From assembly GCA_039654915.1 (NCBI GenBank), contig CM077593.1:75806501-75870500 (forward strand): a DNA stretch of 64,000 nt, given 5' to 3'. This DNA comes from Aquilaria yunnanensis (Eukaryota > Streptophyta > Magnoliopsida > Malvales > Thymelaeaceae). The notes under the pieces are model-generated. The model searched no databases. It saw nothing but the letters and a program-made list of their open reading frames with translations, and was not told the origin of the DNA. Shown here one piece after another: positions 47,411 through 58,829 of the stretch; within the stretch, counting starts at the first letter, position 1, and each line of letters starts with the position of its first letter. The translations under genes and the position numbers were made by a program.

Positions 47411-47754
47411 CAATAAATTCTAAATAGCCATTCTGATAACCTAACAACAAGCGCGAAACAATATAAAAATCTTCAACATGAAGACTACTTCGCTAGAGAT
47501 AATTTCTTTGATAAAAGCAATCTCATTCTTTTCAATTTCCAGGAGAGTGGCCGATCTTCTTCTGCCTTTGACATATGGTGTAATACCATTTTTTAATACA
47601 TTCACTAGAGATAATTTCTTTGATAAAAATTATAGTTCTCTAAATTCAAACCGTTATAAAATTTGTTCACAATTAATATATAATTTAAACTATCAATTCT
47701 TTTATCTTTTGTAGATTTGATTTCTTTTTGTAGACTTCAGTGTGCGTACAAGGA
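47411..47754. other. Spacer between repeat copies; no gene
   Basis: Contains a near-exact short direct repeat, CACTAGAGATAATTTCTTTG (the first instance begins CGCTAGAG), near 47,489 and 47,602. The small ORF at 47,478-47,714 spans it and shows no family features. Confidence 0.4.
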
Positions 47755-48284
47755 GCGATTTGTAATGAATGGATCAACAATACATTAAATGTTGGCAATC
47801 AATTTACAACAATAAGTCAAGGTTTTGTAATTTTGTACACTTGAAATGTCCCTTTGGCCCGCACCACGACTTTGAATTTTCAAGTCTGGTGATCTGCTGC
47901 CTTTAGCGGTTGCCGCCAAAGCTGAATCCTTCCATTGTCTTCGCCAATCCCGACCAATTCCTATAGGGAATAATGTGGAGCTCGAGTAGCCACTAACCAA
48001 TTCTCAGTGACTAGTGCATTTACTGTCAACTTCAGAAAAAGTAGACTTCATAATACTATTTTTTTTTTCTTTTTAGTTTTTTAGTAATTTATTTTAACAT
48101 TTAGATTCACGACTTTGAAAGTCTATTGCCCATTTGGCTTGAGTTAATCCAAACATATTAATGTGTTTTCTCTAAAGCCCATAAATTTATTTCATTTTTA
48201 CCCTCATTTATCTTTTTCATTAAATTTCCAAAACACAGTAGATACGCATTTGCGGTCTCGATCCAATCTTGCTTGTTGAGGGGC

Positions 48285-48460
48285 TTGCTCTGATCTTACT
48301 TGGTTCTTGTTTTGATTTTGCTCCAATCATCGCTGACGTGCTTCGATTATCGTCGACTTGCTTCGATTTTGCTCTGATCATCACCGACGTGCTTCGATTT
48401 TGCTCCAATCATTATTGACTTGCTTCAATTTTTCTCCGATTATTGCCGATCTCAACCTAA
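48285..48460. repeat. Minisatellite, 31-bp unit, about five copies
   Basis: The unit opens TGCTTCGATTTTGCTCCAAT and is followed by a CATCGCTGACG-like end. Four to five diverged copies follow one another, one of them shortened to 21 bp. Confidence 0.7.
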
Positions 48461-49368
48461 TTAACTGCTCACAAGATTTCACGAGCGGATTCTTGGCTCT
48501 TTTATCCTCAATCCGATCTCAACCGCCGATTTGAAGCCGAAGCCCTTAGGTTGAGGCCTTCCACTTCTCCTTGTTAGTCTTTGGCAAATCAGCAACAGAA
48601 GCCTTGATCTCTCTACTCGATTTACTACTCTCAAGGCCTCCTTGTCTTTTAACTTTTTGGCTGACGATAACAACGAGAACGATGAAAAGTAAGGTAGGTT
48701 GATGATTTTCGGGCCAAGCGGGGCAAAGTGGGGTGAGCCCAGCAGCACTAGAAGAATGGTGGAGGTGGAGGAAGATAGAATCAGTTGTAATTCCATATAA
48801 CTTTAGGGGTAAAAACGTCATTGACACAAATCCAATCAGCAATAACATGCTAATTCAGGGCCATTAACTCCAAAGGAATTGGCCCTCAATGAACATATAT
48901 AGCATGAATCTTCAAGTGTAATAATATTTGATTTTTAATTTGCCTAACTAGTTACATTTTTATCTATATTTCACCTAGAACACAAAGTATGCTCTGACCG
49001 ACACTTATTTATAGCTGCCTTCTGTTCGGCCAATAGTATCAAATATTATAACCATTAGATATACCGTACCTTATAAATAATAAATATATCATATTGTATA
49101 TTGTGATTCCACTACCCGTGTTCTAACAAAAATATTTAAAATTATTGTAAGATAAAAACAGAAAAAGTAATATGTTTTTTTGCACATTTTTGTATGTATC
49201 CTAATTATTTTTAACATAGTTTTCCCAATATAAATAAAATATACATAAAAGACAATATATTTTTTTTGTATATTGGATATTAATAAAATGAAGGAAAATA
49301 TTATGTATTAATTATATTTAGTCATTTTATACATGTCTATTAATTATATTTCAGTATTATATATTAAA

Positions 49369-49436
49369 AAAATACTGTAGTTTATCATTTACCGTGGGTG
49401 TAGAGTATGCGGTTTACTAGTTTTCATGGTATGTCG

Positions 49437-49495
<59 letters not shown>

Positions 49496-49750
49496 TATGT
49501 AGTACATTAATAAAAAATTAAAATTAATTCTAGCTTGCGGTATACAGAATGCTTGTTGTGTACCATGTTATATTTATGACACAGTATAGTATGATAAATT
49601 ATCTAAAACACATTAAAAATTAGCGGTTAATAGTATAATTGCAGTAAGTGCAGTATATCACGGTATATACTTTATAATATTCCGACATACCATGAAAACT
49701 AGTAAACCGCATATTGTACACCCACGGTAAATGATAAACTATAGTATTTT
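49369..49750. repeat. Inverted repeat with 70-bp arms around an (AT)n tract
   Basis: The left arm (49,369-49,438) and the reverse complement of 49,681-49,750 agree at all but about four of 70 positions; both contain AGTTTATCATTTACCGTGGG and GCGGTTTACTAGTTTTCATG. The 240-bp loop includes the (AT)n tract. In copy A the right arm has a counterpart, but at the left-arm position copy A has only a CACACACACA stretch. Confidence 0.85.
49440..49492. repeat. (AT)n microsatellite
   Basis: About 26 uninterrupted AT units. Confidence 0.95.
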
Positions 49751-49964
49751 AGACTTTGGTTGGACCAACCATGAGCACAACACGATTATCATTAAGTTGT
49801 TAGCATTGATTCAAAAGGATTGAACATCAAATTGTGAGCACCGTGGCTGAATCATTCCCCAAAATGCCATATTCATCGGTGGCTAGTGGGAAGTGAAAGA
49901 TAGAAATTGCTATGATTAGAGAAAACAGGTACTAGACTTTAGATGGAATAATTAGTGTTCACAT

Positions 49965-50420
49965 AAAGTGAATTTTTTTGGGTGGAAGGCGGCTCAACAT
50001 CATACCTACAATGATGACACTTACTTCTAGCGGAATCCATAATGTTGACACCATTTGCCCATTGTGCAAGGATGACCTTGAGGAAGTTGATAACCTACAT
50101 CTTTCTTGGAGATTCCTGGGCTTTAGTCCCGACAGCCATTCATGCATGGCAGGGATGCAACTATTCAGGATTTAAGAATTTTTCTTAGTTACTTAATCTC
50201 CATTCATCCATAGCAAGTAGTAAAAGAAATGGTCAACTTTGGAATGCTACCATCAAAACAACTCTTTGAGTTCTTTGGTTGGTAAGAAATGATCTCATCT
50301 TCAATAATAATACCTCTTAACCTTATAGGGTTTATTTTGTCAATCAAGTCACTTTCTTATTTTTTGGAATTCAAAGAAGTCATGGAAGCATCTTCCTTTA
50401 TTTGATGGGTGGCATTTAAA
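49965..50420 (+). pseudogene. LINE zf-RVT fragment
   Basis: A plus-strand frame reads SGIHNVDTICPLCKDDLEEV and DNLHLSWRFLGF, the C-x-x-C ... H part of the zf-RVT domain, preceded in another frame by VNFFGWKAA, the K-x-FxW box. Further on, LWNATIKTTL and LWLVRNDLIFNN match the following conserved W-x-x-RN region. Isolated 3' piece of a LINE; upstream sequence is copy B of the repeat. Confidence 0.6.
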
Positions 50421-50992
50421 TCCATCCTTTTCCCTATAAGTTTGTCAAGCTAGACTAGAACTAAAGTGGTTTACGAACTTGTTGTACATGTTATCTCCAG
50501 CTTACTAGTTTTAATAACATTCTCCTATTGTTTATCCAAAAAAATGAAAGAAGCGCAAATGCTCTCTAAACTCCTGCATAAACTAATCCTACTTCAAACC
50601 CATAAGTCCATCCAACCTAACCATTATTTTTATGATCCTAATCCATTCCAATTGACTATAGTCCAATCAATAACAATTTATAGCTTTTTCACCATAGTCT
50701 GATAGTCCCTCTTGCCCTCATTCATTTGTTGATTTATTTTGCCCTAGTCATTTCTAATTTTCTAGACTTGGAGGATTCCATTTTACTTCCTTAAAAGCTA
50801 TTGCAATATTGTGAAGCATGAAGTCATCAGATTTGTGAAAAATTTGAGGCAATAGGCAAGCTAAGTAAAGAAGAGAATCATACCTGCTTGAATGATTACA
50901 TGCAAAATTAGTTTGATTGGCTATATGTATAAGATTAACAAAAATTTGGCAGATAGGTCATGTAACAAGATTGGCTTCAAGCTTCACAAACA
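50421..50992. other. No gene recognised
   Basis: Closed frames apart from a short chance ORF at 50,466-50,702. Lies between the LINE fragment and the truncated gypsy LTR. Confidence 0.4.
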
Positions 50993-51685
50993 CATAGTTT
51001 TGGACTAGATAAATTGATTGACAGACAAAGATCACACAGTTCTTTAAACGCCAAGCTAAGTTGACACAGAACTCAAGAAAGGTTGCTCCACTAGCAAGAA
51101 AAATATTCTTGATTGAATTTTGAATTATACAACAAAGCTAATAGCTTAAATAAGGAAAATCAAACCTTAAGTCTTATAAGACCAGAAACCTTATTGAACT
51201 AAGTTCTTAAGCTCTTGGAAAACCTTATTGGATTAGGTTACACTCTAAAGGGCTCTAACTTGAGTTTAAAGTGTGTCTCCTACAAAACATGTACTAGAAG
51301 GAGTTCTAAGACATAAATAAAATTAGAATACATATAAATAGGCTAGAACAAGCTTAGATAAGTAGCTAAATGTGGAATAATGTTGAATAGCTTATATGGG
51401 CTATTTAAGTGCTCCTCAGATGCACCTATTTGTGCTGTTGGGGTTCTTGGCCACGCTTAGTCTTTTCTCGTCAAGATTGCTCTTGAGCTTCTAATATGTG
51501 AATCTAGACATAAAAAAGGCTCAAAATGTTGCTGCTTCTAGGTGCTAGATGTATCATGATCCTCCAATAACTTTAAAAGCCCTACAATGTGGCCATGGAG
51601 TGCCTCCGTGAGCTCTCAAGCTCTCTTCGTTGTTATTTGTCCTGTTGTGATCTTCAGGGGATCCTTGAGAGTTACTGTATTCTCA
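50993..51685 (-). repeat. Truncated 3' LTR
   Basis: Aligns with about 58,085-58,779 over its whole length. The inner end is defined by a polypurine tract on the minus strand (GGGGAAGGGGAGATGA at about 51,686-51,701). The outer 530 bp present in the other LTR are absent. Confidence 0.8.
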
Positions 51686-51699
51686 TCATCTCCCCTTCC

Positions 51700-54120
51700 C
51701 CAAAAGGATTAGTCCTCAAATAAGGGTGATCAAATTAGGATAAATCAGAAACATTGAAAGTGGTACTCACTTTATTTTCACATGGCAAGTCTAACTTGTA
51801 TGCATTATCATTTATCCTCTCTAACACTTGGGATGGTCCATCACCCCATGGATGCAACTTGGTCTGTCTTTGAGCTGGGAATCTCTCATTTTGCATGTAC
51901 ACCCACACTCAATCGCCAGGCTCAACACACAATTCTCTTATGCCTTTTATTAGCGGATGTTGCATATTGCTGACTCTTCTTTTCAAACTATTGCTTAACT
52001 TTTTCATAAAGCTTCTTCACAGAATTTGCCATTTTCACCATCTAAGCTGGCATCCTTATTAGTAGGTAATGGCATCAAATCGATGGGAGCTAGTGGGTTA
52101 AAACAATATACTACTTCAAAGGTGAAAATCCAATAGCAAAGTGCACTGCATAATTATATGCAAACTCTACAAAAGGTTGATAGTCCTTCAAAGTTTTCAA
52201 ATTCTTTTTAATAACAACTATGATCAAAGTAGCAAGAGCCTGATCTATTAGCTTTATTTGTGCATTTTTTGTGTAGGTGACAATTGGTAAAAAGTAATAG
52301 CTTAGTGCCCAACTTACCCCACAAAGTCTTTCAAAAGTGACTAAGGAACTTGGTGTCTCAGTCAAAACATAATGGCTCTTGGCATATCATGTAACTAAAC
52401 CACCTTCCTCAAGAAAAGGTCAACCACATTTGTTGCATCATCTGTTTTGTGGCATGGAATAAAATTTGCCATCTTAAAAAATTTATCCACGACCATAAAG
52501 ACCAAATCCTTTCCTCTCCCAATTCTTAAAAAACCTAGAATAAAGTCTATGAAAATACTAGTCTAAGGATGATAAGGTACCGGTAAGGGAGTATACAAAC
52601 CTTGGAAGTTTTACTTGGATTTGGCCTTTTTACAAGCAATGCACTGAGAGCAAATTCTTTTAACAAAATGCTTTACATGACTCTAGAAGAAGTGTTCTTG
52701 CATAACATAAAGTGTCTTAGGAACTCAAAAGTGTCCCATTAACTTGTCACTATGTGCCTCCCTCACAAACAATTTCCTAAGTGATCTTTGTGGCACACAT
52801 AACCTATCCGCCCTTAAAAGATAACCATCTTGCTGAAAATACTTCCTAAATGTAAATTTAGCACAATTTGCATAGATTTCACCATTAAGATCTTTGGCAA
52901 ACAAATCTTTCAAAAGCTTAAATCTTAGCAACTTAGCATTCAAAGTGGTAAACAATGCATATCTCCTTGACAAAAGCTTTAGCAGTTATATTTTTTTTCT
53001 ATTTAATCACATAAGGAAAAGACTTAATGAACTCAGCCTACATTGCATGTCTTTCACTCAACTTATCTTAGTCTTTCAAGTGCTTAAGTGATTAATGGTG
53101 AGTATGAATGATAAACTATTTTGGCCACAAGTAGTGTTGTCATGTTGCCAAGGCTATTTCCAATGCATAAAATTCCTTTTTATAGGTTAGGTGATTCAAG
53201 CTTGCACCATTGAGCTTTTTACTAAAGTATGCAATTGGGTGGCCTTCTTGTATTAAGATAACGCAAATGCCAATCTCTAAAGTATCACACTCAATATCAA
53301 ACATCTTAACAAAGTCAGGCAAAGCAAGTAAAGGTGCATAACTTGGTTTTTTCTTTAATAGCTCAAATGACCTATTTTAAGCATCTCCTATTAGGAACCA
53401 ACACTTTTCTTTTGAACATCCATAAGAGATGCTACAATAGTAAAAAAATCTTTAACAAACCTTCTATAAAAAAATTTTCTAAACCATGGAAAGATCACAC
53501 CTCAGAAATTGAGTTAGGAACCAACCACTCTTCTATGACCCTCACCTTTTCTTAATCAACTTCAACACTATGACCTTATAAAAAATTAAAAAAAAAACAT
53601 AAAATGGTTAGTGCAAAAAGAACACTACTTAAGTTTGGATACAACATTTGTTCCTTTAATATGTCCAATAACTGTTTTAGGTGTTCCACATGATCTCCTA
53701 GGCTCTTTCTACATACCAAAACATAATCAAATTAAACAACAACAAATCTTCCTATAAAATCACACAAAATGTGTTTATATGCCTCATAAAAGTACTGAGT
53801 GTGTTAGTTAAACCAAAGGCATTACAAACCACTTATATAGCCGAAATTAGTTTTGAAAGCTGTTTTCCATTCTTTCCCTTCCCCTATTCGAATTTGATGG
53901 TATTCACTCTTTATCAATCTTAGAAAAAATAGTAGAACCATGCAATTCATTAAGCATATCATCAAGTATAGAGATGAGATGTCTATACTTTATTGTGATA
54001 TTATTGACAAGCCTACAATCTATATACATATGCCTTGGCCCACCCTCATTTGGGACTAGAAGAACAGCTACAGTACATGGACACATGCTCTTTCTTACAT
54101 AGCCCTTTGCTGACAAATCT
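51700..54120 (-). pseudogene. Gypsy pol: reverse transcriptase, RNase H, integrase (broken)
   Basis: Right to left: KGYVRKSMCPCTVAVLLVPN, DDMLNELHGSTIFSKID, then REWKTAFKTNFGY and FIGRFVVV with the catalytic box degraded to FDYVL (normally YFDDIL). RNase H reads KMFDIECDTLEIGICVILIQ and EGHPIAYFSKKLNG. The integrase zinc region has LCVPQRSLRKLFVREAH, and the core has [36 protein letters not shown] and DYQPFVEFAYNYAVHF. After it come NERFPAQRQTKLHPWGDGPS and QVLERINDNAYKLDLP, the GPF/Y module. The domain order PR-RT-RH-IN is that of Ty3/gypsy. Multiple stops and frameshifts; no activity is expected. Confidence 0.85.
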
Positions 54121-54639
54121 TCTACTTGTCATTGACTCTCCTTTGTTTTTTGGGGGGTTTGTCCTATAAGCAAGCTTATTTGGTATTGGGGCTTCTAGAA
54201 TCAAGTCAATTTAATCCTCCATGCCTTGAATTAGAGGGACCCCAAGGCTATTTGGGAAACACATTTTCAAAGTCCTGCAACAAAGACACAACAACGCTTG
54301 GGAGAGTATTGGCTAGCTTATTCATAGCTAGAAAATAGTCTTTATCAAGTAAAAAACAACACTAGTCTTTGTGCTTGATGGGCTTACCTCATGTCACTCA
54401 TTTTTGCCAAATGACACCCTTTTCTTTTCCTATCTTTTTGCTCTTTCTTTTCCCTTAGAACTCTCCACTCATTTCCTTTTTAACTCTTCCCACTTTACCA
54501 TTCTTCTTGGTTATTCTCTCAGCTTTCCTCTCAGATTTTTTTTCAGGCCCTTAACTTTCTTCTCAAATTTTTTTCTCCCTTACATACATTATAATTTTCT
54601 TTGATCTTCAAGCAATTCCTGTGGTGAAAGTGGAAGCAG

Positions 54640-54790
54640 TGTAATCGGCCTATTTAGGTGAACAAAAAATTACAAATTCTAGAAACCATAACGTGTCACA
54701 TTCTTACTAAATTGCCATAATCTTCCAAGTAGCATATGACATGTTGGCATGGGAACCACATCGCATAACACTTATCTTGATAGCTAATAG
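54640..54790 (-). pseudogene. Gypsy protease/linker segment left of the insertion
   Basis: On the minus strand it reads CDVVPMPTCHMLLGRLWQF, the conserved D-V-V-P-M ... L-L-G-R-P-W-Q-F box that follows the gypsy protease. It continues leftward into a Lys-rich linker (KKVKGLKKNLRGK) up to the reverse transcriptase. Its upstream half is beyond the inserted block, at 56,075 and up. Confidence 0.7.
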
Positions 54791-56074
54791 GGGTAATCCT
54801 GCAAGTGCATAGGGTCAATTGTAGCAAGTTTTAATCCTTAGAACAAACCAAGGTATTGATCTCTTGAAGAACAGATATTTAATTGTCTATGAAAAATAAA
54901 TAAAATAATTTCAGATTTTAAGGGACTAAAATGAACTAAAATTAAACTAAGATTAAACTAAACCAATGACAAGAATAATGAACTGGGAGGAAAACAATTA
55001 TGAGATAGCTAAGGCTTGAGTTTCACTTAGTTGAAGCTCTTCTAATAAATTATTTGGGCAGATTCTTAGTTTTCAGCAATTACTCATAGTATTACAACTT
55101 TCTCTTGAGCAATTGTAATGTGTTCGATTAATCTATGATTATCTCTTGATGTCTCGCATAATTAATCAAACCCATTAAGTTCAAGTTGCCAATTTAGCAA
55201 ATCACAATAAATAGATATATCTCTATCCTAGTTATTGTAATTCTATTTCCCTAGTACACGGATTAAACTTCACCTCTTAGTACCTTATTCAAATCAATAA
55301 GATAAATTATCTATGGTGATTAAGCATAGACAATACTCGTTATTGCAAAGCAAGTAGACTAATTAAAATAATTCAACTAGGCTACTTCTTTAACCCTAGC
55401 ATAAAAATTTAGCCTCCCTTACCAGATTCAAAAATCATCAATAATCCCAAAAAGTAACAACAAGCCCTGACCAAACAATATCCAAGATCAATTCAAAAAT
55501 AAAGAATAGGAGAAAAAGAAACAAAAGGGCAATGTCTTTTCTCTCTTCTCCTTCCCTAGTGCAACTTTTGTTTTCGTTTATTGTACTTCCAATTTGCAAT
55601 TTCATCCTATGCCTTCAATTTTCAATCACAACCTTCTGTTCCAATTCATCCTTCATTATCTGTTCACAATTCTCTTGTCCGATTTGTCTCCCCTCTACTA
55701 CTTTTGTGCAGCTGCCTTCTTTTCTTTTTATATGTGTAGGGTTCTAATCCATAGCCCTTAAGATTCTAAAGAACTAAAATACCCTTGGCTTGAAAATGCA
55801 TTACAATATTATAAAAGGGTATTTTCGTCAACTATGAGAGAGTTTCCTCCAATTCCAGGTGTATTTGTTGCTTTATGATTTCTTGCAATTCGGTCCTTTT
55901 ACTTTATAAAAATCTGGTCAACTCATTTGACAAGCTTCCTAACCTAAATAAAATAAAAACTAAAAAAAGTAAGGGTAATAAATCAATTAATTAACATAAA
56001 ATTAATCTAAAATAGTTATAAAAATGAACATATTAATTAATCTGATCAATAACAATTGATTCTAAAAGCAACAA
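54791..56074. mobile_element. About 1.3-kb non-coding insertion inside the gypsy protease region
   Basis: The gypsy reading is continuous on both sides of this block but absent within it. The block opens with a GGTAATCCTGCAAGTGCATA phrase of the type found in Athila-like untranslated tracts and includes GATTAATCTATGATTATCTC, a widespread plant repeat phrase. Only small ORFs occur. I do not see clear terminal repeats, so a class (solo LTR or non-autonomous element) cannot be fixed. Confidence 0.5.
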
Positions 56075-57510
56075 GTACCTGCCTTGGACTTTCACCTCAC
56101 CTTCATCAGTTAGCCATTCTAACTTGTAAGGTTAGGGATGTTTATGTGTGGACAATTACAACTTCTCCACCAAGGTAGTGCTGGCCACATTTGTGCAACT
56201 TCCATCATCCATAATGAGGCTACAAAATTTATCCCAATTCAGCACCTTGTGTGAAAGATGCACTGTCTTTGGTCAAGCTCTTCATTTGCTTGCAAATTAA
56301 GGGCTCTTCTTATAACTAGCAAATTTCCTACTTCTACTGGCTCTTCTCCAAAAGAGATGCCCTTCAATAAGGGTATGTTTACAAGGTCATCATTATTAGG
56401 CCCCTCTTCATCCTTGCATACAAGCTCTCTACGCTCATCAATGTATAGCACCGTTGGGTTGGCACAATCCTGGGCATAATGTCTTTTTCCCCTGCATTTT
56501 ATAACACACCATGTCACAAGCTGTTTTGGTACTTTTAGGTTTAGGGGAACCTTTTCTCCATGGAAGTGTCGTAGGTCCTTTACTTGGGCCTATCTATACC
56601 CTTGGCTTGGGTAGCTCCTTCCTAGCTTCCCTGGCTAAGCTTCCTCCCTAACTAAAAGGTCCACTTTGTGTAACCCAAGCTACCATTTTTCTTTGAATAA
56701 TCCTATCAGTTTTGTCTTTTGGGTGCAAAGGTCATCCATGTCCACAAAATGCACCATCTCTACCCTATTAGCTATCTCAAGTTTAAAGGCATTCAAGAAC
56801 CTTGCCATGGTAGCTTCCTCATCCTTTATGATATTTGCTTAAATCATGGTCATCTCTAACTCTTTATGGTAGTCCTACACAGATTCGGTACCTTGCAATA
56901 ATCTTTATAGCTTTTGGTGTTGATCTTTATAATAATAGTTTGGAACAAATCTTTTCCTCATATAGGCATTAACCTCCCTTCAAGTCTGAATTAGTACCTC
57001 TCCATTCCTATGCCTTATGATTATAACCTAATTCCATGATACAAGAGCATAATTAGTGAACTCAACTTTGTCTATATTTACCTTCTTTTATTTTGAATAA
57101 TGATGGAAATCAAAGGCCACCTTAATTTTTTGTTCTCATTCTTAATATGCATCTAGGTCACTTTTGCCTTGGAAGGTAAGATGTTAAGCTTATTGAAGCT
57201 GAAGTTATAATCAAGCTTAGGTGTTCCTCTCCTTGGTAACATGGATGGCCACTGACTAGTGCTCCAAATGTTATCTCCTCCATCTAACTCCTTTGCCTCC
57301 TTAGGTGCCTTGTCAACCATATAGATGTCATTGTTCCTCCTTTATGCTTGAGCTGAAGATCCCTCTCAGTTGGATATTGGGGTACTAAGCTTAGCTAGCT
57401 TTTTTTTTATTGGCCTCTAATATGGCAAAGACCTCCTCAAACATAGAATAAATGGCCTCAAAATCTAACTTATTTTTATACTTCCTCCCTGAGCTTCCAG
57501 TCATGATCCT
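56075..57510 (-). pseudogene. Gypsy gag and protease start (broken)
   Basis: The frame at 56,517-56,239 carries the zinc-knuckle remnant CVIKCRGKRHYAQDCANP, followed by an acidic spacer and FHTRC. To its left, sequence reads SLIMDDGSCTNVAS-like words in shifting frames, the protease active site region (usually DGGS). To its right (up to 57,510) lie FVPNYYYKDQHQKL, EATMARFLNAFKLEIANRVE and KVAFDFHHYSK, the retrotransposon gag domain, starting near MTGSSGRKYKNKLDFEAIYS. The knuckle has lost one Cys spacing. Stops and frame changes occur throughout. Confidence 0.75.
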
Positions 57511-57546
57511 TTAAATCCAAAGATCCTCACAAGCAGTTACTCAATT

Positions 57547-58779
57547 TGTTAGTTGAAAAACCCAAAAAAAATTTTCTTAGTAAAACATGTTTTCTAAGTT
57601 ATAGGCAAACTAGGCTCAAAGCATACAAGAAAATGTCAAAATTCTTGGACATATAATTTTGAGGTTAAATAATTGAAATCAGGAAGTTCCAGTAATGAAT
57701 GATTGCAAGAACTCAAGAAATAAGGTGGTGTGGCTCAAAAGGTTGCAATTGGTGGGGAAAATCATGGAAAATAAAAGATTTTGATAAAACTTGTTTTAAG
57801 GTTGTCAAGGATTTTAGGATTAAATGTGTATCTCATTAGAAATCACAATTTTAAGCTTCTAAGATCATTTTCTTATTGCACAAGAATGAAACAAAATTAG
57901 GTTTTTGGTAGCAAAGACCTTTTGAATTAAAATTTGTATTGAATGAGATGGGTGTTTTGAAAATTTTGAAAAACACAAACTGAATCAATATTTTTTTTTT
58001 ATTTTGGATGTTGAACACATGGAATCAATGCAAGAAACACAGGATCATGGTTTTGGATGAAATTAGATAGATTAATTGACAAACATACACTTTTGTACTA
58101 GATAGATTGATTGACAAACAAATATCACACAATTCTTGGGATGTTAAGCTAGGTTCGCATAGAACTCGAGAGAAATTGCTCCACTAGGAAGAAAAATATT
58201 GTTGATTGAATTTTGAATGATATAAGAAGTCTGACAGCTTAAATAAGGACAATCAGACCTTGAGTCTCATAAAACCCTAAACCTTATTAAAGTAGAAATC
58301 CTTGGGCTCTTGGTAAACCCAATTATACTAGGTTACACATTAAAGTGCTCTAATCCAATTCTAAAGTGTGTCTCTTACAAAACATGTGGTAAAATGAGTT
58401 CTAAGGCATAAATAAAATTGGAATACACATAAATAGTCTAAAACAAAATTAGATAAGTAGCCAAATGTAGAATAATGATGAATAGCTCATACGGCCTTAT
58501 TAAGTGCTCCTTAGATGCACCCTCAAGTGCCATTGGGGTTCTTAGCCGTGCTTAGTCCTTTCTGTTCAAGATTGCTCTTAAGCTTCTAATATGTGAACCT
58601 AAACATTAAAAGGCTCAAAATGTAGCGTGTTCCAAGTGCTAAATGTGTCATGATACTCTAACAGCTTGAGAAGCCCGTCAATGTGCCTGCAGCGTGTCGC
58701 CTTAAGCTTTTGGCCTCTCTTCCCCATTATTGGTCCCGTAGTGATCTTCGTGGGATCCTTGAGGGTTGCTAGATTCTCA
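57547..58779 (-). repeat. Complete 5' LTR of the gypsy element
   Basis: 1,233 bp, TGTTAGTTG at its left end (so CAACTAACA closing on the minus strand) to ATTCTCA at its right end. The interior side is followed on the minus strand by AATTGAGTAACTGCTTGTGA, where the primer site should lie. Confidence 0.65.
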
Positions 58780-58829
58780 TCAATATGCTTATCAGTAACA
58801 TAGAAATGTATACACGGTATACAAATACG

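Larger units (their letters stand above)
47755..49925. repeat. Duplicated repeat, copy B
   Basis: Homologous to copy A about 2.4-2.5 kb to the left. It has an unrelated insertion of about 820 bp at roughly 48,045-48,870 (holding a 31-bp tandem repeat and minus-strand ORFs I cannot identify), and a derived palindrome at 49,369-49,750. At the place of the telomere-like insertion in copy A it shows uninterrupted CTTTGAATTTTCAAGTC at 47,870-47,886. Confidence 0.7.
50993..58779 (-). mobile_element. Chromovirus-like Ty3/gypsy element, nearly complete but decayed
   Basis: Minus orientation: 5' LTR 58,779-57,547, gag from about 57,510, protease, then an inserted block (56,074-54,791), reverse transcriptase, RNase H, integrase and a truncated 3' LTR (51,685-50,993). 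The LTRs align over about 700 bp from their TGAGAAT starts. Coding regions carry many stops and frameshifts. The inner part of the left LTR copy, near its far end, is missing, so an outer deletion or rearrangement followed insertion. No chromodomain is evident after the integrase; the GPF/Y-type module is present. Confidence 0.85.
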
